Source of the DNA: Schistocerca nitens
Lineage: Eukaryota; Arthropoda; Insecta; Orthoptera; Acrididae
Reading direction: 5' to 3'
Assembly (NCBI RefSeq): GCF_023898315.1
Contig: NC_064617.1
Span: 717,915,202 to 717,979,201, forward strand
Length of the DNA: 64,000 nt
Shown: positions 22,024 to 32,893 of the stretch, piece after piece
Layout: each line of letters starts with the position of its first letter
Numbering within the stretch: the first letter of the stretch is position 1
Notes under the pieces: model-generated
Database searches by the model: none
The model's input: only the letters and a program-made list of their open reading frames with translations
Told to the model about the DNA's origin: nothing
Made by a program: the position numbers and the translations under genes

Positions 22024-22342
22024 ACTCGTAGATTATAGTGTCCAAAAAACAATAAATAAAATGTATATTACAAAACCAACTGAATGCTGTTTATTTCCGG
22101 TGTATCTGATGACCCCTTATGACATCTGGCATACAAAAAGGTGCAACGACTGGAAGTTTAAGCAGAGTATCAAGGGGTGGTATTGCATCCTGCATTTACC
22201 GAATAATGCATCAAAACTACAGTCTTCCACATGTACACTTCCAGCTAAAAATACACTACTTACTCATACATAGTATACTTTTAGAAGTCATAACCAAAAA
22301 GAGACATGATCATGTGATTAACAATGTATAAGAGAGTAGTAC
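22024..22342. other. No gene seen
   Basis: Short AT-rich interval between the mariner derivative and a SINE. It may be the tail of the piggyBac element, but no motif supports that. Confidence 0.35.
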
Positions 22343-22556
22343 TTTCTCAGTAGAGGCCGGCCGGAATGGCCGAGCTGTTCTAGGCGCTGCAGTCTGGAAC
22401 CGCGCGACCGCTACGGTCGCAGGTTCGAATCCTGCCTCGGGTATGGATGCGTGCGATGTCCTTAGGTTAGTTAGGTTTACGTAGTTCTAGGGGACTGATG
22501 ACCTCAGAAGTTAAGTCCCATAGTGCTCAGAGCCATTTGAGCCATTTCTCAGTAGA
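22343..22556 (+). mobile_element. tRNA-derived SINE, type 1
   Basis: The body at 22355-22544 is flanked by the perfect 12-bp duplication TTTCTCAGTAGA (22343-22354 and 22545-22556). The head resembles a Leu/Ser-type tRNA: A-box-like TGGCCGAGCTGTTCTAGG and B box GGTTCGAATCC. The tail block TAGTGCTCAGAGCCATTTGA is shared with the SINEs at 26599 and 41100. Transcription by RNA polymerase III and LINE-driven mobility are inferred from the family. Confidence 0.93.
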
Positions 22557-25074
22557 CGGATTGTAGAACAAGCTTAGGATTACATATGAAGTGTGACTAT
22601 AAAATAAAGGGACTGTTCCTGTCACAGAGTACGTACGCATGCACCAAAAACAAACGACCAATAGCTGTGAAGTGTGAAGCGCTTGTCAGTGGAATACGGT
22701 ATCTCTGGTGGCTGTAGACAAATCTGTGGGGCTATGGCCTTCGTTGTGTAAGCGCTGTTATTCTGTTTTCCCAGAAAAAGAGAAGTGTAATAACAGAGCA
22801 ACAAATTGTCATACAGTATCACATGAAATATGAAAAACCAGCTATCGAAACCTTTCTTTTACTAAAAGAAATGTATGGCGAAGAATGTCCCGGATTAACG
22901 ATATTTCCGAACCGGGGAAAAGACTTGATGGTGACGCCCCCTCCTCCACCCATCCTGCCTTTCGAGCGTTTAAGGTAGGACGTCACAAATTTTTTAAAAT
23001 CTATTTTTGAAAAATATGTTCATTTTGCAGCGCACATATTTTCTGAAGAGTTTCGATACAAAACGTATATATTCGAGGAAATGTAAGACATGTTATTTGT
23101 TCTTAAGTGTTCCAAAGTGCAGTGTCACGCCTCTTCACACAGCATTCTTCTATCGCACATCACTGTATTTCGCTCTAAGGAATTCAAACGGGTAATTTTG
23201 TAATGGGAGCCATCAAATCTATATTCAGGACAGTGGAAATTAAAATGTCCTGTGGTGCCTCTCCTACTCCCAGTCGGCCGGTTTGACATCCTAACCCCCT
23301 TAAAAGAACTGGGTGGGACTATTTGTGACCAGGAGAATAAGACTCTTCAGAAAATTTGCACTCATTACTACCTATTAGCTAATATCTTTCTCTATTGTGT
23401 GACGTAAAATTAAATATAGGAACCGTGACACCAGTAAAGACAAAAGAGAGAAGCAAGACAGTACACATTTGTTCAATCCTTAGGACCCAGCATTTTTTTC
23501 TCTATCTTGGTACAGCTTTACATGGCGTGCTTTCCTTCCTGCGAAAGAATCTATTACTTCATTAAAGTTCGTCAGACGTTTTGCTACATGAAAAATCAAA
23601 ATATCCTTTTCTAATACTGATAAAGCTGTTAATACGAATAATACCCAATAGTGGTGTGGTTTCTGGATCTGATTTCGTCTGTTTTGTCACTGTCTGCTAA
23701 ATACAATGAAATAGTTCTTTGTAATACTGCAGCAATTGTAACACAAGCCACATAAACGAGACTGTTTTGGCACAAATCGTCATTTTCGTCTATCTCATTT
23801 ACATAAATAATACGACAGAATATAATTCAGGAAGTACTAATATGAAATGCCTGTTAGGCCTATTACAAGCAATAAGTTTTATGTTAGGAAACAGTTTCAC
23901 ATTTCATTCATATGCTCCTGTTTTTCAAGCATGATATCAAAAAGTCGTAGTAGTAGCACGAAATCTTTATATAAGTTTGTAATCATCATATTCTTACATG
24001 TAATTTGTGTGATATCTCTGTTTCCTCTCCTTCCTCGTTCTGACAATGTCGTCATCACTAATTCTGTAACTACTCTTGCTGTTGTCAAAACTTATTCTCC
24101 ATATAAGTTCACTAACCCTGCCAGAATCACGGGTTTAGCTATCCCACATTTATTCTCCGGTTAGGCGTTATTACGTGTTCGTATAAAGTGTTTTTTGCGC
24201 TATTCCGAGAATAAAACTTAATTGGCAGTTAACCAGGGGCTGTATAACTGGCCCTTAGTAGTGCAGCAACAGGGCAAAAATTTTCTGTCAAAATTTCATT
24301 TCTTGGACACAGCTAGAAGGTAATATGTAATCTTTCTTACCTGTTATTCCTGTTAGTCGTTTATTTCCACTCTGGTAGTCTGCATCTATAGATTTCACTA
24401 ATAATTACAACAACACTTATCATTCGCACATCCACATCAATCCCTTAAACAAACAGCGATTGGTATTCATCCATTTGGGTTTATTCGGCTCAGCATCTAT
24501 GTCGTTTTTTATTTCTTGATGCAAAGGGGATTACCATGCAGAGACATCACGTATCGTACATTATGCACACATTTAGAAATCAACTTATGATTCGTTCAGA
24601 AATCAACTTAGAATGTGTTCAAAAACTAACAGGAATGCGTTTCAAAATCATATGACTAATCGATAGACCAATGTATACTGGATGTTAGGCGCTTTATGAA
24701 ACAAGGTTTTTCTCTTCAAGAATATGAATTTGGTGACCACTTAAACTGCTGCCCGGGACAGATATCCCGGTTGCCCCCCCCCCCCCCCCCCCCGATCTGG
24801 GTCTGGGTCTAAAGACTCTTAAAGCACGTATGCGAGTTTTTGAGTGGTTCAAGCTTTTCCAAGATGGCTGAGAAGACACTGAAGATGACTCATGCCTGGG
24901 ACATCCTTCAACATCAAAAACGGATGAAAATATAGAAAACGTGGGTAATCTGATTCGATCTGACCATTGGGTGAGTATTCAATCAACTGCTGAAACTACA
25001 GGAGTTGCCAATGCACTGGAAGGACCTAACTTCATCCAGTGCGAAATAAGCTCAAATGAGCAAAGTGAGATTCG
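22557..25074. other. Mostly unannotated, two possible mariner scraps
   Basis: Near 22795-22920 a frame reads QYHMKYEKPAIETFLLLKEM, then YGEECPG, which resembles the N-terminal helix-turn-helix of mariner transposases (weak). From 22930 to 24690 I see no gene or recognised repeat. A 20-base C run lies at 24774-24793. Confidence 0.4.
24829..25030 (+). pseudogene. mariner transposase N-terminal fragment
   Basis: The plus strand reads RVFEWFKLFQDG, a stop, then EDTEDDSCLGHPSTSKTDEN, then LIRSD. This matches the second part of the mariner (SETMAR-like) DNA-binding domain, FEWFKRF followed by the G-R-P-S linker. No catalytic domain follows, and the fragment is bounded upstream by a poly-C tract. 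Confidence 0.75.
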
Positions 25075-25470
25075 TTACAGTCTGTGGTACGCTCTAAAGT
25101 GTATGTTCTGTTTACAATTGAAAACAGTATGTTTCTGGCGTGCACACAGGTTATCCTAACTGTCAGCATGTCGAAGTTTCACAATCAAACGCGGTTCTAG
25201 CAAATGAGCAACGTGACACGTAAAGTCACTAGTTCTTTAATTGTGCTACACACCAAGGTCATAAATGTAGCACTGTCCAAACACCGATATTTTTGCACTG
25301 GCTATGAACACAATCTATAGCGTTGCATGACAATCACTTCCACACTCATCTTCTCGCGCCTGACTCTTTGTTGAGGACTTCTATATCTACCTGTTGACAT
25401 GATTCCACTTTCCTATACACCTCGCTTCACATAACAATTTCAGAGAATCTTATTACATCCGTTTACAGTT
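25075..25470. repeat. Dispersed repeat R1, copy 1
   Basis: This segment aligns along its length with 48205-48860. Shared blocks include GTCTGTGGTA(T/C)GC, TAAAGTCACTA, AATGTAGCAC and TTTACAGTT. The class is unknown. Gypsy-3 inserted at its right end: the 5' LTR starts straight after TTTACAGTT. Confidence 0.75.
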
Positions 25471-26594
25471 TGTAAGAGGTCCGAGCAGATGTAATTTTAT
25501 GTAAGAGGTCCGAGCAGATGTAATTTCGATGTATTGCTCGTGCGCTGCCTGCGATATGCAAGGTATAAGAGAATCGCTGACCAGAGAGCAGTTAGTTAGG
25601 TTAGGTTAGTGTTGTTTAACGTCCCGTCGACAACGAGGTCATTAGAGACGGAGCGCAAGCTCGGGTTAGGGAAGGATGGGGAAGGAAATCGGCCGTGCCC
25701 TTTCAAATGAACCATCCCGGCATTTGCCTGAAACGATTTAGGGAAATCACGGAAAACCTAAATCAGGATGGCTAGAGACGGGACTGAACCGTCGTCCTCC
25801 GGAATGCGAGTCCAGTGTGCTAACCACTGCGCCACCTCGCTCGGTCAGAGAGCAGTGTTGACTCAGTAGGAACTGTGTAGCTGTAGCAGTAAGTTGTTGC
25901 TTGTCTGCGCTAGTCTGGTCTGCAGTCTGCTCTGGTCTGGAGTAGTGTATCATGTTGGCTGGGCCGGTCACGGTGCAGCGATGCCGGAGCCTGAGTATTA
26001 TTGTATAAGGTAAAAAGCAGCCTCGCGCATATCTAGTAATGTATCTGGACTCCCATGTAAGTGTTTTAAAAAATGTCCTAATACTAATCTTTGTGATATA
26101 AAGTAATTTGTAACAATCATTCATTTCAATTTAAAGAATTTACTAATTTCTCCAATCCATGATCATTCCGATTGTTGCAAAAGAAAGATCAGTTGCTTCC
26201 TTTCATAAATGACAAATCTATCGGCCAGCATTGCACAGAGCTGTGTCAAAAAAAAAAAATTATTGCAAGAGCAGATATTTGGCGACTTTATTGAGGTAAG
26301 AATTTTTTCCTTTTTTTTTTATTCAGAATGATCTTACAGGGCCGTGACGCAGCACTGCTGTCGTCCAAAATTTATCAGGTTACTGAATTTATTTTTTATT
26401 ATGGGGTTTAAGAATTTTTCTGTTTCGAGCTTACATTAAATGAGAAAAGAATTTTGTGGGTACATTAAATGTGAATGCATTTCTGTACGGAGATTATAAA
26501 TGGGAACCGATTTTGTTGTGGGGTTGCACTAAAATTAGAATCATACTCATATCATTATTATTATTATTTATACTATTTGTGTGGGGAGGTTACA
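25471..26594 (+). repeat. Gypsy-3 5' LTR, interrupted by SINEs
   Basis: It starts TG with a 29-bp tandem duplication (TGTAAGAGGTCCGAGCAGAT appears twice), also present in the 3' LTR. A SINE is inserted at 25592-25845, and a second SINE has entered at the LTR/leader boundary. The proposed end is the TTACA at 26590-26594. The promoter was not localised. Confidence 0.88.
25582..25855 (-). mobile_element. tRNA-derived SINE, type 2, inside the 5' LTR
   Basis: The body 25592-25845 is flanked by CAGAGAGCAG at 25582-25591 and 25846-25855. The uninterrupted 3' LTR has this sequence once, confirming an insertion. The minus strand shows A-box-like TGGCGCAGTGGTTAGCAC and B-box-like GGTTCAGTCCC. The plus-strand left end has TTAGGTTAGG repeats. 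It is a different family from the type 1 and type 3 SINEs. Confidence 0.92.
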
Positions 26595-26831
26595 CTTGCC
26601 CGCATCTCGTGTTCGTGCGGTAGCGTTCTCGCTTCCCACGCCCGGGTTCCCGGGTTCGATTCCCGGCGGGGTCAGGGATTTTCTCTGCCTCGTGATGGCT
26701 GGGTGTTGTGTGCTGTCCTTAGGTTAGTTAGGTTTAAGTAGTTCTAAGTTCTAGGGGACTTATGACCACAGCAGTTGAGTCCCATAGTGCTCAGAGCCAT
26801 TTGAACCATTTTTTTTTTGAGGTTACACTTG
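26586..26831 (+). mobile_element. tRNA-derived SINE, type 3, at the Gypsy-3 LTR boundary
   Basis: The body 26599-26818 is flanked by the perfect 13-bp duplication GAGGTTACACTTG (26586-26598 and 26819-26831). A B box GGTTCGATTCC lies in the tRNA-like head, followed by the body word CCTTAGGTTAGTTAGGTTTA and a tail with TAGTGCTCAGAGCCATTTGA and a T run. It separates the LTR end from the primer-binding site. Confidence 0.93.
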
Positions 26832-26847
26832 GCAACAACCGGCCAGG
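26830..26847 (+). promoter_or_regulatory. Gypsy-3 primer-binding site (probable)
   Basis: TGGCAACAACCGGCCAGG begins with TGG, as expected for pairing to a tRNA CCA end. It follows the duplicated LTR terminus GGTTACA by two bases. It partly resembles the Gypsy-1 site (TGGCGACC...GCCAGG). The primer tRNA is not assigned. Confidence 0.6.
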
Positions 26848-27061
26848 ATCGTATTTCTTTGTGAATCTCTGAGAAGTAGTCATATATCTGCTCTTATTTA
26901 CTTAAATGTAGTTTGCATCTGGCGCAACACATTTACTAATTTGTCACTTTTTCTTTCACAGATCGTCGGCAATTTATTGCTCTTTGTTGTAATAGTGTTT
27001 GTTCCAATTTTTTTTGCTTTGTCGTTGTTTCATTTTTGTGCTTAATTTTGATTTGTGAAAA

Positions 27062-28388
27062 ATGCCACGAAAAACTGTTAACAGTACATCGCGATGTGCA
27101 ATGAGTGAAATTGCCGACTCGAATAGTTTGACAGATAATACTAGCGACACTCAGTCTAATAGTGATAATCCACTAATTACAGATAATCAGTGCGTGCTGA
27201 TCACTAATATTGATTTTGATCCTAATGATGAACAAACAAATTAAATTATGTCCACAGTAAATGTAACAATTGATGACGCGGCACGTTCCTATACAATGAA
27301 CGCTGCCCAGTTTGACACAACCGGTTTGCAAAATTTGAATTGTGAACAGATAAATTTTTCTCACGAAGATGAACAATGTAGTCAAAATACGTCAGATTTA
27401 TTTGATTCCGAGGTAGTGACCCACAGTGCACACCCGATTGGCAAACCTTTTCGAGAATCACAGAATGACCAAATGGTTACACAAAACGTGACAATTGCAG
27501 GTACGCCATGAAACAGCACAGAGAATAGAGTAGGTAATATTGGCATGGATCAAGTTATGGCATTATTGCTACAACTTAATGAAAATCTCAAACAACAACT
27601 CAATGAAAATAATGAAAATGTCAAACAACTAAATGAAAAACAAGACAACAATTACAAACAACTTAATGAAAAACTAGACAGCAATTCCAAACAGTCGAAT
27701 GATAAACAAGACAACAATTCCAAAAAGCTTCGTGAACAGATTACAGCCGTTGCCGCGCAATGTCATGATACTAAAGAACAATTACGTGAATAAATTAAGG
27801 CTTGTGCTAGGAACAGTAGTGAAGAAATTAGATCTGTGGCTCAAGAATGAAGTAATACACATGCAGCCACAACTAAATTACTTAGAGACGAAATTAGTGC
27901 AGTCGCTGAACAATGTTCTGAAAAAGCAACACAGTTACGCGACGAGTTTAAATTAATGTCAGCAGAAATTTCACGCACTCTGGATACGGAATTCGATAAG
28001 AAATTTGAACAACAGATCAGCCAAATTTACGAAAGGATTAAAGTGACAGAAATGAAAAATGTTTCAGTCACTAACACGTCACAGCATATGCCACGTTCCG
28101 AACATGTCACACTCACACAGCCAGTATAACTTAAGAAATTTACAGAGACCACGCGACTTAGAATCCGAAGAGACACAGACAAACAGATTCTCATGCAATC
28201 CTGAACCTGGTAAGACATACAGAGACGATAATTTTTATTACAAACACTTTCTATCCGTGAGGAAATTTAAGGTATTTAAAAATGATAGAGCACAGGTACA
28301 CGCTTTGGACTGGATTCAACAACTTGCTTTTGAATTTTCACCGGTATTACCTGTAACACAGAAACCAAAATTTATTTGCAGCGCCTAA
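27062..28388 (+). pseudogene. Gypsy-3 gag N-terminal and capsid region (broken)
   Basis: Pieces at 27062-27244, 27248-27511 and 27545-27793, and onward to about 28120, lie in one frame split by TAA, TGA, TAA and TGA codons. The middle piece is a Q/N/K/L-rich coiled coil with repeated QLNEK words. A frameshift near 28120 leads to 28059-28388, which contains YYKHFLSVRKFKVF, related to HFLTVRKFQHF in Gypsy-1 gag. The capsid then ends abruptly, so the C-terminal lobe is missing. No functional Gag can be made. Confidence 0.8.
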
Positions 28389-28600
28389 TAGACCTCAGGG
28401 GATTCATTACACTTCGATGAATATGTGCCGTATCGTGCACAGGGCCCCGAGCCGTAGTAGTTCTATTTCATATTTAGTTTTCTGCACTGCTGCCTTCTCT
28501 TTTACTATCCTTGATATCTATCAAAACAGCTCTTCAACTATCGATCTATCTAGAATTAGGAATGAGTAAAGAAAACCTGATATGACAAATTTTACCGAAA

Positions 28601-28879
28601 GTGACACTTTTCTTTAGACACTCCCGAAATGATAAGAACTACCAGCGTAATTTTAATATCAGACAAAATTTTGATCATCAGTATGTACAAAATTTTCAGC
28701 AATTGCAAACATATTTTGGCAACAATAGACGGTTTTCACCACAACAGCAACAAAACCAGCCAGTTAGCATACCTAACCAACAATGTAATGTGCAAGGTCA
28801 ACTAAGCTTTAATGTTTCGCCGCCTACACGTATAGCGTCAGCTCCACCAAATAGTAACGCACAGCAACAAGAAAATTAG
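28601..28879 (+). pseudogene. Gypsy-3 gag C-terminal Q/N-rich segment
   Basis: A 92-codon frame rich in Gln, Asn and Arg, with NNRRFSPQQQQNQ. The composition resembles the basic Asn-rich tail of Gypsy-1 gag, and no zinc knuckle is seen. It is probably the RNA-binding end of gag. Similar Q/N-rich reading continues with stops to about 29150. Confidence 0.55.
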
Positions 28880-29279
28880 TACGTACCGAAAACACACCAT
28901 TTCAACTCGTATCGCAATGCACCGTATAGAAATGACTATCATGACTGACGTAAAAGTAATGAGCACAATTTTCAGTGTACGTTTAATAACAGTCGGTCTT
29001 ACCAGCAGCAGAATCATCCGCAACAACAAATTATCATGAAAGAACCAGACAGTAGATATCATCCCGAACCTAATACGTCAGGACGAAATAACAGAACAGT
29101 ACAAATAGTTGAAATGCCGCAGCATCCTCCCGAAAATAACAGCACGTCAGAAAGAATTTGACCAGATACAGTACAGGTTGCATCTTTCAGCAACGTAAGC
29201 ACTACTTTTGACACGCAGAATGTTGTTCACGAAAATGTTATTACTTTTGACGACATCCGATACACACTTTTGCATTAAA

Positions 29280-30209
29280 AGACAGAATCACAACGTATGT
29301 AGACGACATTCTTATTGCAGAAGCTAACTGGTCTGAACACAATCTGATTCTTGAACAACTGTTACGAACTTTTCGTGCACAAGGACTCACAGTTAATCTC
29401 AGTAAATCGCACTTTGGCAAAACTTCTATAAAATCTCAGCAGAAGGCATTGCGCCTGACCCGGAAAAACTTCAGGCTTTACGTGACGTTACTGTTCCTAC
29501 GACGAAGAAACAACTACACAGCTTTTTGGGTTTAATTAACTTTTTCCGTAAATTTATTCATTACTCTGCTTTAGACACCCCTAGATTATGTCAATTGACA
29601 GGTAAAAACACTATTTGGTCCTGGGATAGTCAAACACATTCTGAATTTGTCAATCTGAAACAAGCTTTGTTGAATGCACCACTTTTATCACATCCAGATC
29701 TTACTAGAAATTTTTCCATTGCCACCGACAGTTCTAACACCGCTTTAGGCGTACACATTTTTCAGGAAATTGAAGAAGATGGTTGTACAGTAATTAAAAA
29801 CATCGCCTTTGCGAGTCGCATTCTGTCACCTGCTGAACGCAATTATTCTGTCACAGAACTTGAAACATTATGTGTTGTATGGGCATTTACGAAATTTCGG
29901 CATTTTCTTTATGGAAGACATACGACCGTTTACACAGATCATAGAGCTATACAGTTTTTACTTTCCGGTAAATTTAACGACAGATTAAGCAGATGGAAAC
30001 TTTATTTACAGGAATTTAATTTTACGATTGTTCACATTCCCGGCACACAAAATATTGTAGCAGACGCACTATGCCGTTCTCTCAGCAACAATCAGCAAGA
30101 CATCGCAACCAACTTCTGCCAAGCAAATTTCAGCGTCATGTACATTCAACAAGTTGCATTTGAAAATTTCATTTCGTCGTCATTACGAGACAGCGCAAGA
30201 GCAGAGTAA
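29280..30209 (+). pseudogene. Gypsy-3 reverse transcriptase (partial) and RNase H
   Basis: The remnant begins just before the catalytic YVDD (about 29295-29306); protease and the first half of RT are missing. A deletion near 29430 shifts the frame before LGLINFFRKFI. From 29526 the frame is open for 227 codons and carries RNase H with all three acidic positions (ATDSSN, TELE, YTDH), then HIPGTQNIVADAL. The frame ends in the region between RNase H and the integrase zinc domain, and no integrase follows before the 3' LTR. Confidence 0.88.
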
Positions 30210-30269
30210 AGACAACGTATGGAAAGAAATTAAACACCTTTGGCAGGATAGGAATAATGTATTATTGGA

Positions 30270-31040
30270 CCACAGACCTTGAGTAATAGTTACAGTGTGT
30301 TACATTTAAAATATGTCCCATGTCACTTGAATGATGAGTTCTGAGTAATACTGAATGATGTTTTCTAACCACAGACCTTGAGTAATAGTTACAGTGTGTT
30401 ATATTTTAAATATGTCCTGTGTCACTTGAATGATGAGTTCTGAGTAATACTGAATGATGTTTTGTAACAATGTATAAATGCTATGCCAATAATTAACTCT
30501 CATTTTGAATGATGACTTCTGAATAATACTGAATAATGTTTTATAAAACTATATGAATACCTTGTAACTGGCCAATGAGTGCCAATAATTATTTTTAAAT
30601 ATGTCGTATGTCACTTGAATGATGAAAAATGTTTTGTAATATTCAATACTTGCTATATGTTTAGTAACTGGCTAATGAATGCCAGTGTTTCTTACATTTT
30701 AAATTTGTCTTATGTCACTTACATGCTATTATATATGAATACCAGTAGCTTGATGCTACACTCATTAGCTCCTGTTTTGAATGATGACTTCTGATGATTT
30801 GTAACTGGCCAATGAGTGCCAATGATTACTATAACTAGATGAATTATGTAAATGGTATGCCATTAATTAACTCTTGCTTTGAATGATCACTTTTGAATAA
30901 TCATAAAAATGGTTTGTAACTGGCCAATGAGTGCCAATGTTCACTGTAATCAGATGACTTATGAATAATATTCTGTAATACTCCATACATGGTACAGAAA
31001 TATTTAGTAACTAGGCAATGAGTGCCACCAATTACTCAAA
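30270..31040. repeat. Minisatellite, 99-bp unit plus degenerate derivatives
   Basis: Two close units start CCACAGACCTTGAGTAATAG at 30270 and 30369 (period 99). They are followed by degenerate units marked by GAATGATGA(G/C)TTCTGA and GTAACTGGCCAATGAGTGCC (about 30566, 30801, 30917, 31009). This lies where integrase would be expected in Gypsy-3. Confidence 0.85.
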
Positions 31041-31507
31041 TTGGTTGATAGACTAGTGTAATTCTCAATGATGACTAGCATACGACTTAATGTCCTTCAC
31101 CTTCTGACCTACTTACCAGAAATTACTGCAATATCCGTTTGTCCTGTCCATCCTCGTGGTCATGGAGCACTATACTTGGTTTTTGCACTAATTCTACGTT
31201 GGTGAAAGGGTATGGATTCTGCAGGAGTGTGGTGTTGACACACCATGCTGTCCACCACCTTGAGTGATGGAGATGTTATTATGGTCCCACTGTTTGGTGC
31301 ACCTAATGTACTACCAAATTGTTAACATTGAATACTAATACGACATTTCAGTGTCTTGGCTACACTGATTAATACTTCTGGGAAGAGAACTTCAGATTGT
31401 CTCACTTGGTGTTGTGCTTCTGTAGAAAGATATGGACTTTCAGTGAAACTACGTGCAACCTACTGTGCTACAACCATGATGCAATCCTTCCCTTTCCTAT
31501 CGTAGTT

Positions 31508-31920
31508 CTTATAAAATGGTAAAAATATATACAGTGTATGTGCACTTTATGTCATTTGTTAACATGTTTTATACACATTGCTTATACTGGTTCTTGTAAA
31601 ATGGTAGAAATATATACAGTGCGTGTGCACTTTATGTCATTTGTTAACATGTTTTATACTCATTGCGTATACTAGTTCTTGTAAAATGGTAAAAAATATA
31701 TACAGTGCGTGTGCACTTTATGTCATTTGTGAATATGATTTGTACTCATTGTGTATACATTTTGTCATTGCTTGATATGTTCTGTACGACAGTGTGTATG
31801 CACTTTATGTCATTTTGTTAATATGTTTTGTACTCATTGCATATACATTTTGTCATTGCTTGATATGTTCTGTACTCAGTGCATGTGCACTATATTTCAT
31901 TTCATGTTCTGCACTTATAT
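31508..31920. repeat. Minisatellite, 85-bp unit
   Basis: Units starting CTT(A/G)TAAAATGGTA at 31508, 31593 and 31678 have a period of 85 and share ATATATACAGTG and GTGCACTTTATGTCATTTG. Shorter derivatives with GCTTGATATGTTCTGTAC continue to about 31910. It lies within the Gypsy-3 non-coding 3' region. Confidence 0.88.
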
Positions 31921-32016
31921 ATATGTATATATTCTGTGACTGTAAACTTAGTTAATGAAGAAAAATTTGTTGCTCATGGCAAGTCCAATCGACTAACCAT
32001 CGCTGCCAAAATTTTG

Positions 32017-32046
32017 CCCCCCCCCCCCCCCCCCAGTGGAGGGTTA
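32017..32046 (+). promoter_or_regulatory. Poly-C tract and polypurine tract of Gypsy-3
   Basis: An 18-base C run at 32017-32034 is followed directly by AGTGGAGGGTTA, then the 3' LTR start TGTAAG at 32047. The purine-rich AGTGGAGGG next to an LTR is the expected priming site for plus-strand cDNA. Confidence 0.75.
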
Positions 32047-32893
32047 TGTAAGAGGTCCGAGCAGATGTAATTTTATGTAAGAGGTCCGAGCAGATGTAAT
32101 TTCGATGTATTGCTCATGCGCTGCCTGCGATATGCAAGGTATAAGAGAATCGCTGACCAGAGAGCAGTGTTGACTCAGTAGGAACTGTGTAGCTGTAGCA
32201 GTAAGTTGTTGCTTGTCTGTGCTAGTCTGGTCTGCAGTCTGCTCTGGTCTGGAATAGTGTATCATGTTGGCTGGGCTGGCCGCGGTGCAGCGATGCCGGA
32301 GCCTGAGTATTATTGTATAAGGTAAAAAGCAGCCTCGCACATATCTAGTAATGTATCTGAACTCCCATGTAAGTGTTTTAAAAAATGTCCTAATACTAAT
32401 CTTTGTGATATAAAGTAATTTGTAACAATCATTCATTTCAATTTAAAGAATTTACTAATTTCTCCAATCCATGATCATTCCGATTGTTGCAAAAGAAAGA
32501 TCAGTTGCTTCCTTTCATAAATGACAAATCTATCGGCCAGCATTGCACAGAGCTGTGTCAAAAAAAATTATTGCAAGAGCAGATATTTGGCGACTTTATT
32601 GAGGTAAGAATTTTTTCCTTTTTTTTTATTCAGAATGATGTTACAGGGCCGTGACGCAGCACTGCTGTCGTCCAAAATTTACCAGGTTACTGAATTTATT
32701 TTTTATTATGGGGTTTAAGAATTTTTCTGTTTCGAGCTTACATTAAATTAGAAAAGAATTTTGTGGGTACATTAAATGTGAATGCATTTCTGTACGGAGA
32801 TTATAAATGGGATCCGATTTTGTTCTGGGGTTGCACTAAAATTAGAATCATACTCATATTATTATTAATATTATTTATACTATTTGTGTGGGG
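32047..32893 (+). repeat. Gypsy-3 3' LTR (end truncated)
   Basis: Matches the 5' LTR, without the SINE, from TGTAAGAGG to TGTGTGGGG. The 5' LTR continues with AGGTTACA, but this copy changes to unrelated sequence, so the last about eight bases and the expected flank are missing. Confidence 0.9.

Larger units (their letters stand above)
25471..32893 (+). mobile_element. Gypsy-3: LTR retrotransposon with similar LTRs and ruined interior
   Basis: Direct repeats at 25471-26594 and 32047-32893 are LTRs. They start TGTAAGAGGTCC and differ by about 15 substitutions that I counted by eye over about 850 bp, plus homopolymer-length changes. Between them lie a primer-binding site, broken gag, an RT/RNase H remnant, minisatellites in place of integrase, and a polypurine tract. 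The relation of RNase H and gag motifs to Gypsy-1 supports Ty3/Gypsy. The left flank is repeat R1, but the right flank is unrelated, so no target duplication can be shown. Confidence 0.92.

Noticed and set aside
22426-22436. Functional tRNA genes at SINE heads (also near 26650, 41240 and 48605)
   Set aside because: The heads have A- and B-box words but no complete cloverleaf, and are joined to SINE bodies with target duplications.
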